Below are positions 31,012 through 39,492 of a DNA stretch of 40,569 nt, one piece after another (positions within the stretch are counted from its first letter, which is position 1; each line of letters opens with the position of its first letter). The DNA is from HRBIN23 sp046294495. Its GTDB lineage: Bacteria; Chloroflexota; Dehalococcoidia; Lucifugimonadales; HRBIN23. A program made the translations under genes and the position numbers. The stretch covers positions 1 to 40,569 of the forward strand of contig JBKBKV010000012.1 in the NCBI GenBank assembly GCA_046294495.1, in the 5' to 3' direction. Below the pieces are notes generated by a model. That model was not told where the DNA came from, did not search any database, and was given only the letters and a program-made list of their open reading frames with translations.

Positions 31012-31910
31012 CCTTGTCGCACCGCCCACCACACTCCGCCCAGAATAAGGACACCTCCTGCCAGGGTGGTCAGGGGAGGCTCCTCCCCCAGCACCAGCCA
31101 CGCCAGCCCCGTAGCCACTACCGGCTCTGCCATCACTGCTGTGGATACCACCACCGCCGGCAGGCGCCCCAGCGTCCAGTTCAGCAGGGAGTGGCCCGCC
31201 ACCTGTGGGAGAAGGGCCACCAGGAGCAGGAAGGCCACACTCCTTCCGCTGAAGCCCCATAGGGGTGTCCCCATAGCGAGGCTGGCCCCTGTGAGCAGGA
31301 GGGCGGCTGCCCCGTACACGGGGCCTATATAGGCCAGAAGGGGGAGGCGAGGGCGCACCCCTCGCCCAACTATATAGTAGACCGCTACGGCCACTGCCCC
31401 CAGGAGGGCAAGGAGGTCCCCCAATGCTTCCCGCCGTCCCAGGCGCACATCCCCCCATGCCAGAACAAGCCCCCCAGCCAGGGCTACGCCTATCCCCGCC
31501 AGCACTCGCCCTCCCGGCCGCTCCCCCAAGAAGAGCCACGACGCCATCGCCACCAGCAGGGGGTTGGCGGTAACGATGACCACCGAACTGGCCACCGAGG
31601 TGTATGTAAGGGAGGCGATCCAAAAGGCAAAGTGGGCGGCCAGCCCCAGGCCCGAAAGGCCCAGGAGCGCCCATGTGCGCCCCCCCAGGCCCAGAAGGGC
31701 CTTGCGGTGCGTGGCCCACGCCAGAGGTATGAAGAGGAGCGCCGCTACCCCGGTCCGCCACGCCGCCGTCGCCAGGGGAGGAGCCTCGGCCAGGCGAATG
31801 AGCACTGCGGCGCTGGAGACGGCTAGCACCCCAGCCACCAATCCCCCATAGGTGGGAGTATCCTTCTGGACGGGTATGGCCTGGCTACGCTTTCCCGCAG
31901 GGTCGTGCAC
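31008..31910 (-). CDS. EamA/DMT-family transporter
   Basis: The 300-residue protein has ten hydrophobic segments in two EamA repeats (for example VAGVLAVSSAAVLIRLA in the first and LLALLGAVAVAVYYIVGRGV in the second), and ends with the usual LAWLVLGEEPPLTTLAGGVLILGGV. Such carriers export amino acids or small metabolites; the substrate is not evident. GTG 31910 lies 8 bases after the AIR-synthase-like gene stop, so the two form one operon. Confidence 0.92.
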   Translation of the reverse strand: MHDPAGKRSQAIPVQKDTPTYGGLVAGVLAVSSAAVLIRLAEAPPLATAAWRTGVAALLFIPLAWATHRKALLGLGGRTWALLGLSGLGLAAHFAFWIASLTYTSVASSVVIVTANPLLVAMASWLFLGERPGGRVLAGIGVALAGGLVLAWGDVRLGRREALGDLLALLGAVAVAVYYIVGRGVRPRLPLLAYIGPVYGAAALLLTGASLAMGTPLWGFSGRSVAFLLLVALLPQVAGHSLLNWTLGRLPAVVVSTAVMAEPVVATGLAWLVLGEEPPLTTLAGGVLILGGVWWAVRQG

Positions 31911-31918
31911 GGCTTTTC

Positions 31919-32947
31919 CTATCCTTCCTTGCTGAACCAGCGGGCCACTTCGTCTCTGGGGAATGTGGGGAGGGGCTCCCTTTGACCTCCACGGCGCAGG
32001 AAAAGCCCCTCCCCAGGCCCCAACATCCTCCCAATGGGGGTGCAGGGGATACCCTCTCCCTCTACAGCACGCTGAACTGCTTCGCTAACCTCTGGGGAGA
32101 CGGCGATAAGCAGGGAGCCTGACGCCAGCAGGCCGAGGGGGTCTAGCCCCAGGGCGCGGCACACCCTCCGGCACTCGGGCAGGACCGGGATGGCTTCAGC
32201 GTCCACCTCCAGGCCCAGGCCGGCAGGGGTGGCCAGTTCCCGAAGGGCTGTGGCCAATCCCCCTTCTGTGGGGTCGTGCAGGGTGTGGACAGGCCCAGCG
32301 GCTACGGCTGTGAGGGCCTCCCGCAGGATACTGATGCCCGGCTCCAGCAATAGGCGCTGGGCGCTGGCTATCTGCTCTTGGGGAAGACCTGCCTTTATCA
32401 ACGCATCCGGTGCCTCACGGGCCAAGAGGGCTGTTCCCTCCAGGGCAATGCCCTTGGTGAGAAGGAGCACATCCCCCGGACGTGCACCCCCTGGGCGCAC
32501 CAGGCGCTCTCGTTCCACCACCCCCAGCATAGCCCCTATGGCGATGGGGCGTGAGAGGCCGTAGGTGATCTCCGTGTGCCCTCCGATAATCGTTACCCCT
32601 ATGGGGCGGCACGCTTCCACCACCTGGTGGAAGATGTCTTCAGCCAAGGAGGGTTGGCATCCCTCTGGGAGCAAGAGGGTGCACAGGAGCCAGCGGGGGC
32701 GAGCCCCCATGCAGGCGATGTCGTTGGCGTTCACCTGCACCATATACCACCCGATGAGATTGGTGGCGAAGGTAACGGGGTCGCTTTTGGCCACCAGGAG
32801 GCTATCCCCCACTTCTAGCACGGCGGCGTCGGCCCCTATTCCCGGCCCTACCACCACTTGGGGGTCGTTGCTCTGGGCCATCTCTAACAGGTGCTGGAGC
32901 ATATGAGCGGGCAGTTTCCCGGGAAGCATGCGCGATGGCTTCTCCAC
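31919..32947 (-). CDS. AIR synthase/HypE-like ATP-binding protein
   Basis: The 342-residue protein belongs to the PurM/HypE/ThiL/SelD superfamily, which bind ATP in a dimer. Typical blocks are GPGIGADAAVLEVG (near 34-47), NANDIACMGARPRWLL, GGHTEIT and HDPTEGGLATALRELA. The HypE-type C-terminal PRIC Cys motif is absent, so it cannot do HypE chemistry; it is the stand-alone 'AIR synthase-related' type whose reaction is unknown. No hydrogenase genes are in the window. GTG 32947 follows AAGGGGGGAT. It is co-transcribed with the EamA carrier. Confidence 0.85.
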   Translation of the reverse strand: MEKPSRMLPGKLPAHMLQHLLEMAQSNDPQVVVGPGIGADAAVLEVGDSLLVAKSDPVTFATNLIGWYMVQVNANDIACMGARPRWLLCTLLLPEGCQPSLAEDIFHQVVEACRPIGVTIIGGHTEITYGLSRPIAIGAMLGVVERERLVRPGGARPGDVLLLTKGIALEGTALLAREAPDALIKAGLPQEQIASAQRLLLEPGISILREALTAVAAGPVHTLHDPTEGGLATALRELATPAGLGLEVDAEAIPVLPECRRVCRALGLDPLGLLASGSLLIAVSPEVSEAVQRAVEGEGIPCTPIGRMLGPGEGLFLRRGGQREPLPTFPRDEVARWFSKEG

Positions 32948-33017
32948 AGGCTAATCCCCCCTTGTCTGGCGTTTTCCTCTGTGCCATCATACCCCCAGAC
33001 CCGCTAAGGAGGATGCA

Positions 33018-33884
33018 ATGGCTCTGGGCACACGGCCCTACACTTACCGACTGGTGGAGGGGTGGGCCAAACTTCCCCGCTGGTGGGAACTTGGGGAGAC
33101 GGCCGATGTGGCCATCAGCCCGGAGGGGCTGGTGTATGTGTTCTGCCGAGGGGCGCATCCTGTGCTGGTCTTTGAACGGGATGGGCGCTTCGTCTCCTCC
33201 TGGGGGGAAGGGCAGTTCCGCAACCCCCACGGCCTCACCTTTGCGCCCGACGGCACCCTCTATTTAGTAGACAGGGACTCCCATGTGGTGCTCCAGTATA
33301 CCCCCGATGGGCGCCTGCTGAAGACGATTGGCAACCGCGACCAGCCCAGCCCCACCCTCTTTGGACGCCCGTTCAATATGCCTGCCAAAGTGGCCTTTGC
33401 GGCCTCCGGCCACTTCTTTGTGGCCGATGGATATGGCAACCGGCGCGTTCACAAGTTCGCTCCCGACGGCACCCACCTCCTCTCCTGGGGGGAGCCGGGC
33501 AACGGCCCAGGCCAGTTTGTCCTGGTGCACAGCCTCATCGTAGACCCCCAGGGGCGTGTGCTGGTGTGCGACCGAGAGAACGACCGCATCCAGATTTTCG
33601 ATCAGGAGGGGCGCTTCCAGGGGCAGTGGACAGGCCTACGCCGCCCCGCCGCCCTGGCCCTGGACCGGGAAGGGAAACTGTTCGTGGCCGAGTTGGGGAG
33701 CCGAAACGCCCCACCTAGGGTAAGTATCTGGACCCTGGAGGGGCAGTGCCTCTCCAGTTGGGACAGCCAGCAGGTCCCCTCTATGGTAGCGCCCCACGGC
33801 ATCGCTGTGGACGCCAACGGCGACATCTACCTGGCGGAGGTGCTCCAGGGGCGGCGCCTCCACAAGTTCGCTCGTGTATCCTAG
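33018..33884 (+). CDS. NHL-repeat beta-propeller protein
   Basis: The 288-residue protein is built of about six NHL repeats, such as FRNPHGLTFAPDGTLYLVDRDSHVVLQYTPDGRLL and GQFVLVHSLIVDPQGRVLVCDRENDRIQIFDQEGRF. It resembles the propeller of peptidyl-alpha-hydroxyglycine alpha-amidating lyases, but no signal peptide is seen and catalytic identity is unproven. ATG 33018 follows AAGGAGGATGCA. A RidA gene starts 15 bp after the stop. Confidence 0.87.
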   Translation: MALGTRPYTYRLVEGWAKLPRWWELGETADVAISPEGLVYVFCRGAHPVLVFERDGRFVSSWGEGQFRNPHGLTFAPDGTLYLVDRDSHVVLQYTPDGRLLKTIGNRDQPSPTLFGRPFNMPAKVAFAASGHFFVADGYGNRRVHKFAPDGTHLLSWGEPGNGPGQFVLVHSLIVDPQGRVLVCDRENDRIQIFDQEGRFQGQWTGLRRPAALALDREGKLFVAELGSRNAPPRVSIWTLEGQCLSSWDSQQVPSMVAPHGIAVDANGDIYLAEVLQGRRLHKFARVS

Positions 33885-33899
33885 CAGGGAGGGAGAGCC

Positions 33900-34292
33900 G
33901 TGCCAAAGCACATCATCAATCCCCCGACACTTCATTCGCCCATCGGGAGGGGATACTCCCACGCCGTAAAGGTGGGCAACACCCTTTACATCGCCGGGCA
34001 GGTGGCCCTGGACACCCAGGGGAACCTGGTGGGCAAGGGCGACATCCGCGCCCAGACGGAGCAGGTGTTTCGCAACCTCCAGGCTGTGCTGGAGGCCTGT
34101 GGGGGGTCTCTGAGGGACCTGGTGAAAATCAACATCTACCTGGTGCGCGCAGAAGACATCCCTGCATTCCGGGAGGTGCGCTCTAAATACCTAGCCCATG
34201 AACCCCCTGCCTCTACCCTGGCGGTTATCTCCCGACTCGCCTCCCCCGACTTCTTGGTTGAGGTGGAGGGGGTTGCCGTGGTGGGCCAGTAA
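33900..34292 (+). CDS. RidA family protein (enamine/imine deaminase)
   Basis: RidA proteins hydrolyse reactive enamines and imines made by PLP enzymes. The 130-residue protein has the fold markers YSHAVKVGNTLYIAGQVALD, QTEQVFRNLQAVLEACGGSLRDLVKINIYL and a C-terminal FLVEVEGVAV. Arg112 in ISRLA stands where the substrate-binding Arg105 of E. coli RidA lies. GTG 33900 follows AGGGAGGGAG. It sits between the NHL gene (15 bp) and a beta-hydroxyacid dehydrogenase gene (19 bp), so the three form one operon. Confidence 0.93.
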   Translation: MPKHIINPPTLHSPIGRGYSHAVKVGNTLYIAGQVALDTQGNLVGKGDIRAQTEQVFRNLQAVLEACGGSLRDLVKINIYLVRAEDIPAFREVRSKYLAHEPPASTLAVISRLASPDFLVEVEGVAVVGQ

Positions 34293-34311
34293 TCTGTGCT
34301 GGAGGTAGAAG

Positions 34312-35211
34312 ATGCCTGTATCTGTTGCCTTCATTGGCCTGGGGCTGATGGGGAAGCCTATGGCCCGCAACATCCTCAAGGCCGGCTTCCCCCTGACCGT
34401 CTGGAACCGCACCCGCGAGAAGGCCGATGACCTTCTGAAGGAGGGGGCACACTGGGCCAACTCCCCCGCCGAGGCGGCGCGCCAGGCCGATATAACTGTA
34501 ACCTGCGTTACCGACTCCCCCGATGTGGAGGCGGTGGTGCTGGGTGCCCAAGGGGTGATTCACGGTGCTCGCCCCGACAGTATTGTGATTGATATGAGCA
34601 CCATCTCCCCCAAGGTTACCCAGGGCATCGCTCAGCGCCTGAAGGAGAGGGGTATCCACATGCTGGATGCCCCGGTGAGCGGGGGTGTGTGGGGGGCCAT
34701 CAACGCCACCCTCTCCATTATGGTGGGGGGTGAAAAGGCGGTGCTGGAGCGGGCCATGCCCGTGCTCCAGGCTATGGGGAAGCGCATTACCCACTGTGGG
34801 GGGCACGGCATGGGGCAGGTGGCCAAGGCGGTGAACCAGATTATCGTGGCAGGCACCCTGGCCGCCGTGTGCGAGGGGCTGGTGTTCGCTGCCAGGGCCG
34901 GGGCCGATTTGGGGGCGGTGTTTCAGGCGGTAACGGGTGGTGCCGCCAACTCGTGGCAGTTGGAGAACCTGGGGGCACGCATCCTGAAGGGCGACTTCGC
35001 CCCCGGCTTCATGGTGAAACTCCAGCAGAAGGACCTGCGAATTATCTTGGAGGCAGCGCGGGAGTGGCACCTGCCCCTTTTCACCACCCCCCTTGTGCAC
35101 CAGGTGTTTCAGATTATTGAGCGCCAGGGCCTGGGGGATGAGGGCACCCAGGCGTATGTGAAGGCCCTAGAGCAACTGGGAGGGGTGCAGGCGCGTCTCC
35201 CCCGGGGATAG
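34312..35211 (+). CDS. 3-hydroxyisobutyrate dehydrogenase-family NAD(P) oxidoreductase
   Basis: The 299-residue protein has the Rossmann motif FIGLGLMGKPMARN (7-20), WNRTREK, the substrate motif DAPVSGGVWGA (119-129) and the catalytic Lys172 in GQVAKAVNQ. This group includes 3-hydroxyisobutyrate, tartronate semialdehyde and glyoxylate/succinic semialdehyde reductases; the substrate cannot be fixed from the sequence. The start ATG 34312 follows GGAGGTAGAAG. It ends 12 bp before the convergent LarA-like gene. Confidence 0.93.
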   Translation: MPVSVAFIGLGLMGKPMARNILKAGFPLTVWNRTREKADDLLKEGAHWANSPAEAARQADITVTCVTDSPDVEAVVLGAQGVIHGARPDSIVIDMSTISPKVTQGIAQRLKERGIHMLDAPVSGGVWGAINATLSIMVGGEKAVLERAMPVLQAMGKRITHCGGHGMGQVAKAVNQIIVAGTLAAVCEGLVFAARAGADLGAVFQAVTGGAANSWQLENLGARILKGDFAPGFMVKLQQKDLRIILEAAREWHLPLFTTPLVHQVFQIIERQGLGDEGTQAYVKALEQLGGVQARLPRG

Positions 35212-35230
35212 CGCTGCCTGCCGTTATCCC
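35205..35230. terminator. Possible bidirectional terminator between convergent genes
   Basis: GGGATA (35205-35210) and TATCCC (35225-35230) form an inverted repeat, extended by two CG pairs after one mismatch, overlapping both stop codons. There is no T-tract. Confidence 0.3.
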
Positions 35231-36654
35231 AGGACGCGTGGGATAAGGGCGCGTGGGCGCTCCAGCACCGTGAGGGAGTAGCCCTTGCCCATCTCTGCCT
35301 CGGCGGCGGCCAGGGCTTCCTGCACGGCGGGGAAAGGCTCAAAGCCCATGCGCCGCACCACAGCCGGGTCTTTGCACCCCGCCACCCACACTCGCGCATT
35401 GCGCCGTGCCACCAGCGTCTGGTTCCACATAAAGAAGGGGTGGGCGCCGTGGTAGGCGTGGTCGTAGCGGTAGCCATGGATAAATTCAGGGCGATGGGCG
35501 AACTCCTCCACGAAGTTTTCCCACAGCCAGTAGGGGTCGGTGGAGAGGGGCAGCAGGCGCTCCCAGAACTCTATATAGGGCCTAAAGTAGCGGGCGTCAA
35601 ACTCCGCCCGTGCGGGGTTGGCCACGATAACGATGCCCCCCTTCTTTACCAGGGGCTGGCCCTGGAAGGCTCCGTAGATGTAGGCTCCAATGGCGTTGCC
35701 CAGCAAGATGGGATTGAAGATAGAGAACTTGGAGTAGCCGTCCGTGTTGGGCATCCCGCACAGGAGCACATCGCTCTGGCCACGGGTCTCCACCACATCT
35801 TGCTCCTGAAGCACCCGCAGGGTATGGGGGTGCACCTCGGTGGGGTGCCCGGCGTGGATGGCCACCACCTCGCGAGGGCTGGCGTTGTTGTGCACTACCT
35901 CAATGGTGAAAACCCGCTTCCCCTGTTTCTCCAGGTATTGCTGAATAACCGCCCCCTGCTCCCACACCAGTTTCTTGAAGGCGGAGCGCTCCGGGTCGTC
36001 CACCGATTGGCCAGTGGCCGTGGGCCATGCCCTGTGGGTGTGGCGGATGGTGTTGAAGGTGCCTGCCCCGATGACGATAGACTTCCACCCGGCGTTGAAG
36101 GGGGTGCCCGGCACCGAGAGGTAGATGACCTGGTCCGCGTCTATAATGGCCTTGTTAATTTCCACATCAAAACCGCGGCGGGTGTATCCCAGGTGGATGA
36201 TGTTCTCCTTATCTTCGGCGTCGTGGGAGTAGAGGCGGGTGTAGCCGAAGCGGAGGATCAGGTCGCGCCCCAGGAAGGTCTCCATCTCGGTGCGGGTGAG
36301 TTTGCGGTGCAGGCCCTGGGTGCACAGGAGGGTGATGTTCTCCAGGGGCACTCCGGCCTTGCCCATTTCCTCCAGGAGCACTTCTATAGCCACCTGGCGC
36401 ACATCGGGGGGTTTCACCCGCCAGGTGGCTCCAGAGGCGTCGTCAAAGCAGATCAGCACTTTGGACTTTGGCCCTACCAGGCGGTTTATCGGCTCGTGGG
36501 CGATGGGGTTATAGAGGGCCTCCCGCAGGGCCTCTCGCACATCGGGCAGCGGTGGGAGGGGGGGCTTGGGCTTCAGCACCCGCGCCCCTTCCGGCACCTG
36601 CACCGGCAGGTAGCCGTCCCCATAGGCGATAAGTTCGGTCTTTGTGGCTGGCAT
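35224..36654 (-). CDS. LarA-like (DUF2088) lactate racemase-family protein
   Basis: The 476-residue protein shows the N-terminal LarA/DUF2088 pattern: CFDDASGATWRVKPPDVRQVAIEVLL (69-94), ITLLCTQGLHRKLT (107-120) with His116 at the position of the LarA His108, and a C-terminal domain with GGIVIVANPA. LarA racemises lactate using a nickel-pincer cofactor made by LarB, LarC and LarE, none of which are in the window. Many homologues act on other 2-hydroxyacids. Whether the pincer Lys is present could not be settled by eye. ATG 36654 follows GGGGAGGTGCGCT. Confidence 0.85.
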   Translation of the reverse strand: MPATKTELIAYGDGYLPVQVPEGARVLKPKPPLPPLPDVREALREALYNPIAHEPINRLVGPKSKVLICFDDASGATWRVKPPDVRQVAIEVLLEEMGKAGVPLENITLLCTQGLHRKLTRTEMETFLGRDLILRFGYTRLYSHDAEDKENIIHLGYTRRGFDVEINKAIIDADQVIYLSVPGTPFNAGWKSIVIGAGTFNTIRHTHRAWPTATGQSVDDPERSAFKKLVWEQGAVIQQYLEKQGKRVFTIEVVHNNASPREVVAIHAGHPTEVHPHTLRVLQEQDVVETRGQSDVLLCGMPNTDGYSKFSIFNPILLGNAIGAYIYGAFQGQPLVKKGGIVIVANPARAEFDARYFRPYIEFWERLLPLSTDPYWLWENFVEEFAHRPEFIHGYRYDHAYHGAHPFFMWNQTLVARRNARVWVAGCKDPAVVRRMGFEPFPAVQEALAAAEAEMGKGYSLTVLERPRALIPRVLG

Positions 36655-36784
36655 AGCGCACCTCCCCTCGTTCCAGCCTTCTGGCCGCTCTGCTTTTTGC
36701 GGCCTCGCTAGGATTGTAGCACGGGTTGCGTTCCCGCGTGTAAGAGGCTACACTACCCCTAGCCTGTTGGCATAGGAGGTCTTT
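36655..36784. promoter_or_regulatory. Divergent promoter region of larA-like and aminotransferase genes
   Basis: For the plus strand, TTGCGT (36726-36731) and TACACT (36749-36754) are 17 bp apart, and TAGGAGGT gives the ribosome site before ATG 36785. For the minus strand, TACAAT (36713-36718 read in reverse) is a good -10 without a clear -35. The two genes may be co-regulated. Confidence 0.45.
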
Positions 36785-37972
36785 ATGTCCCCCTTTCGCT
36801 ATGAGGGGCTCTTCAGCCAGCGCACCCCCCTGCCGGTGCGCCGTGCCCCTTCCCACGCCCGTTACGACTTCGCCGTGGCCTACCCAGACCCTGACCTGCT
36901 CCCCTTGGAGGGTTTGGCCCAAGCGATGACGCAAGCCCTGAGGGAGGAGGGGCGCTCCCTGGCCCTCTACCCCCCTCCCCTGGGGCATGAAGGGTTGCGC
37001 GACCTTATTGTGCAGAAACTGGCCGAGGAGCGGGGCATACGCACGGACCGGGAGCATGTGCTACTTACCAGCGGCTCCATGCAAGGCCTTAACCTCATCC
37101 TTGAAGCCCTGATAGACCCTGGCGACATCGTCCTTACAGAAGATTTCTTCTACCTGGGCACTTTGCGCTCCTTGCGGCGCTACGGGGCGCGGGTTATTGG
37201 CATCCCCTGCGACCAGCAGGGTATGCGTATGGACGCCTTGGAAGACACCCTGGCTAGCCTGAAGCGCTTCGGCCTGCGCCCCAAACTCCTATACACCATC
37301 CCCACCTTCCAGAACCCCCAGGGCACCGAACTGCCCCTGGAGCGTAGGCGCCGCCTGGTGGAACTGGCCCATGCCTATGGCTTCCCGATCCTTGAAGACG
37401 ATTGCTATGTAGACCTGCGCATAGAGGGGGAGCCTACACCCGCCATTGCCAGCCTGGAGGGGGCAGATGAGGCGGTGCTCTACGCCAGTTCCTTCTCCAA
37501 AATTGTGGCCCCTGGGGTGCGCATAGGGTGGGTGGTGGCTCCCACGGAGGTGATGGAGCGCCTCACCACCATTAAGTTGGACGCGGGCACTAATCACCTG
37601 GCGGCAATGGCAGTGCACCGTTATCTGCGGGAGCATCGTAAGCGCCATGTAGCGGAACTGAACGATGGCCTTCGCAGGAAGCGGGACGCTATGCTTTCGG
37701 CCCTGGGGGAGGCCTTCGGTCCCCGCGCCCAGTGGAGCCACCCCAACGGTGGGATGTATATCTGGGTGCGCCTGCCTCAAGGCGCCGACGCCGCCGCCGT
37801 TCAGGAGCGGGCCCTTCAGGCCGGCGTCAGTTACTACAATGGGAGCCTCTTCTCTCCTGAGGGGAAGGGGAAGAACTGCCTGCGCCTCTGCTATGCTTAC
37901 CCCAAAGTGCAGGAGATTCAGGAGGGTGTTCACCTGCTGGCACGCTTCTTTGAGAAAGAGGGGCTTATCTAG
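36785..37972 (+). CDS. PLP-dependent aminotransferase (MocR/LysN type)
   Basis: The 395-residue protein is a fold-type I aminotransferase: LYPPPLGHEGLRDLI, SGSMQGLNLI, YTIPTFQNPQGTELP, the PLP-phenol-binding Asp206 in LEDDCYVDLR, and the Schiff-base Lys239 in SSFSKIVAPGVRIGW. It matches 2-aminoadipate/aromatic aminotransferases (LysN, KAT II) and has no N-terminal GntR domain. The amino donor is unknown. A PLP enzyme and a RidA gene within 3 kb fit a theme of enamine by-product control, but they are not in one operon. ATG 36785 follows TAGGAGGT. Confidence 0.92.
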   Translation: MSPFRYEGLFSQRTPLPVRRAPSHARYDFAVAYPDPDLLPLEGLAQAMTQALREEGRSLALYPPPLGHEGLRDLIVQKLAEERGIRTDREHVLLTSGSMQGLNLILEALIDPGDIVLTEDFFYLGTLRSLRRYGARVIGIPCDQQGMRMDALEDTLASLKRFGLRPKLLYTIPTFQNPQGTELPLERRRRLVELAHAYGFPILEDDCYVDLRIEGEPTPAIASLEGADEAVLYASSFSKIVAPGVRIGWVVAPTEVMERLTTIKLDAGTNHLAAMAVHRYLREHRKRHVAELNDGLRRKRDAMLSALGEAFGPRAQWSHPNGGMYIWVRLPQGADAAAVQERALQAGVSYYNGSLFSPEGKGKNCLRLCYAYPKVQEIQEGVHLLARFFEKEGLI

Positions 37973-37986
37973 ACGCCAAACACCTT

Positions 37987-38442
37987 ATGCCTGCGCGCTG
38001 GTTTCGCCCCAGGATAGACTGGTGGCTTTTGGCCCTCCCGTTGGGAGCGATGGTGGGTGCACTGGTTTTGGTGCTGTTGACAGACCGGGGGCGGGAGCAG
38101 ATGTGGGGGGTGGCGGTAGTTGGGGGAGCCTTTGTCCTTATCGCCTCCTTTTTCGCCGTGTCTGGGTATTGCCTGGAGGCGGAACGGCTGGTGGTGCAGG
38201 TGGGTTTCCTGCAGTGGGCCATCCCATTGGAGAGGGTGAAACGGGTGCGCCGTGGCGGGTGGTGGTATTTTACATCCTCTTTTCGGGTCAAGCGGCTACG
38301 AGCGGCCTTCTCCCACAAGAACCTGGTGCTGGAGACCGCAGAGGGTGTCTGGAGGGAGGTGGTGGTAAGCCCGGCTGACGAGCAAGGCTTCCTTGACACG
38401 CTCCGCACCCTTGCTCCCAGGATACGAATAGACAATACCTAG
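37987..38442 (+). CDS. Bacterial PH-domain membrane protein
   Basis: The 151-residue protein has two membrane segments (about 12-30 and 40-60) followed by a soluble beta-rich domain (about 65-145) that matches small YyaB/YdbT-type PH domains (VVQVGFLQWAIPLERVKRVRR...). No catalytic residues are seen. It starts 15 bp after the aminotransferase gene, in the same direction, without a clear ribosome site. Function unknown. Confidence 0.72.
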   Translation: MPARWFRPRIDWWLLALPLGAMVGALVLVLLTDRGREQMWGVAVVGGAFVLIASFFAVSGYCLEAERLVVQVGFLQWAIPLERVKRVRRGGWWYFTSSFRVKRLRAAFSHKNLVLETAEGVWREVVVSPADEQGFLDTLRTLAPRIRIDNT

Positions 38443-38467
38443 GGCAATAACCCGTTTAGGGGGTAGT

Positions 38468-39490
38468 ATGCTGCGCTTCGGTCTTTACACTATACCCCAG
38501 CACCCTGTAACCGACTCGCCGGTGCGTCGCTTTCGGGAGGCGCTCCAGCAGGTGCGCCTTGCGCGGGATGCCGGTTTTGACGCTATCGCCACCGGCCAGC
38601 ATTTCCTCTCGCCACCCTACCAGAGCCTCCAGACCATCCCCTACCTGGCCCGCCTGTCTGCCGAGGCCGGCTCTATGCATCTGGTAACAGGTGTGCTCCT
38701 CCTCTCCATGCTCAACCCTGTGGAGGTGGCGGAGAATGTTGCCACCCTGGACATCATCAGCGAGGGGAGGGTTATCTTTGGTGTGGGCTTGGGCTACCGG
38801 GAAATTGAATACGAGGCCTTCGGGGTGGAGCGGCACCAGCGGGTGGGGCGATTCCTGGAGGCCCTGGAGTTGGTGCAGCGCCTGTGGACAGAGCCGAGTG
38901 TAACCTTTGAAGGGCAGCACTTCCGCCTGCGGGAGGCGGTGTGCACGGTGCGCCCGCTGCAGAAGCCCCATCCCCCTATCTGGGTGGCCGCCAACAACGA
39001 CGGAGCCATCCTGCGGGCGGCGCGTCTGGGGCACGCCTGGTTTGTGAACCCCCACGCTGCCCTGCCCACTATAGAGCGCCAGATGGCCCTCTACCGACGG
39101 GAGTTGTCCAACGCCGGCCATCCATTGCCTGCCCACCTGCCTTTGGGGCGGGAACTGTTCATTGCCCCTACGGGGGAGGAAGCGTGGCGCATCGCCCGCC
39201 CCTACCTGGAGGGCAAATACCAGGCCTACGCCGAGTGGGGTCAGGACAGGGCGTTGCCGGGGCAGGAATCCTTTCGTGTTCCCTTTGAGGAGTTGGCACG
39301 CGACCGCTTCATCCTGGGCACACCAGAAGACGCCATAGCCGAGATAGAGCGTTACCGCCAGCGCCTGGGGGCGAACTTCTTCCTTTTCCGTGTGCAGTGG
39401 CCGGGGATGGAGAACTACCACACCCTGCGGGTTATTGAACTCTTTGGCCTGCACATCATCCCCTACTTCCGCAAGAAGTATGGGGCGTAG
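38468..39490 (+). CDS. LLM-class flavin-dependent oxidoreductase
   Basis: The 340-residue protein is a luciferase-like TIM barrel: AGFDAIATGQHFLSPPYQSLQTIPYLARLSAEAG at the start, LDIISEGRVIFGVGLGYREIEYEAFGV (near 94-120), then RRFLEALELVQRLW-like and KPHPPIWVAANNDGAILRAARLGHAWFV. Such enzymes use FMN or F420 to oxidise varied substrates; neither cofactor nor substrate can be settled here. It begins 26 bp after the PH-domain gene and ends 2 bp from the convergent prenyltransferase. Confidence 0.92.
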   Translation: MLRFGLYTIPQHPVTDSPVRRFREALQQVRLARDAGFDAIATGQHFLSPPYQSLQTIPYLARLSAEAGSMHLVTGVLLLSMLNPVEVAENVATLDIISEGRVIFGVGLGYREIEYEAFGVERHQRVGRFLEALELVQRLWTEPSVTFEGQHFRLREAVCTVRPLQKPHPPIWVAANNDGAILRAARLGHAWFVNPHAALPTIERQMALYRRELSNAGHPLPAHLPLGRELFIAPTGEEAWRIARPYLEGKYQAYAEWGQDRALPGQESFRVPFEELARDRFILGTPEDAIAEIERYRQRLGANFFLFRVQWPGMENYHTLRVIELFGLHIIPYFRKKYGA

Positions 39491-39492
39491 GG

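Noticed and set aside
29850..31262. Long 470-codon plus-strand frame
   Set aside because: Out-of-frame shadow of the MFS gene, with Gly/Pro/His-rich composition and no recognisable domain.
31919..32947. Hydrogenase maturation protein HypE
   Set aside because: The PurM-like core is shared, but the C-terminal PRIC Cys motif is missing and no hyp or hydrogenase gene is nearby.
35440..36711. Long 423-codon plus-strand frame
   Set aside because: It lies wholly antisense to the LarA-like gene and has the His/Gly/Val-rich look of a shadow frame in GC-rich DNA.
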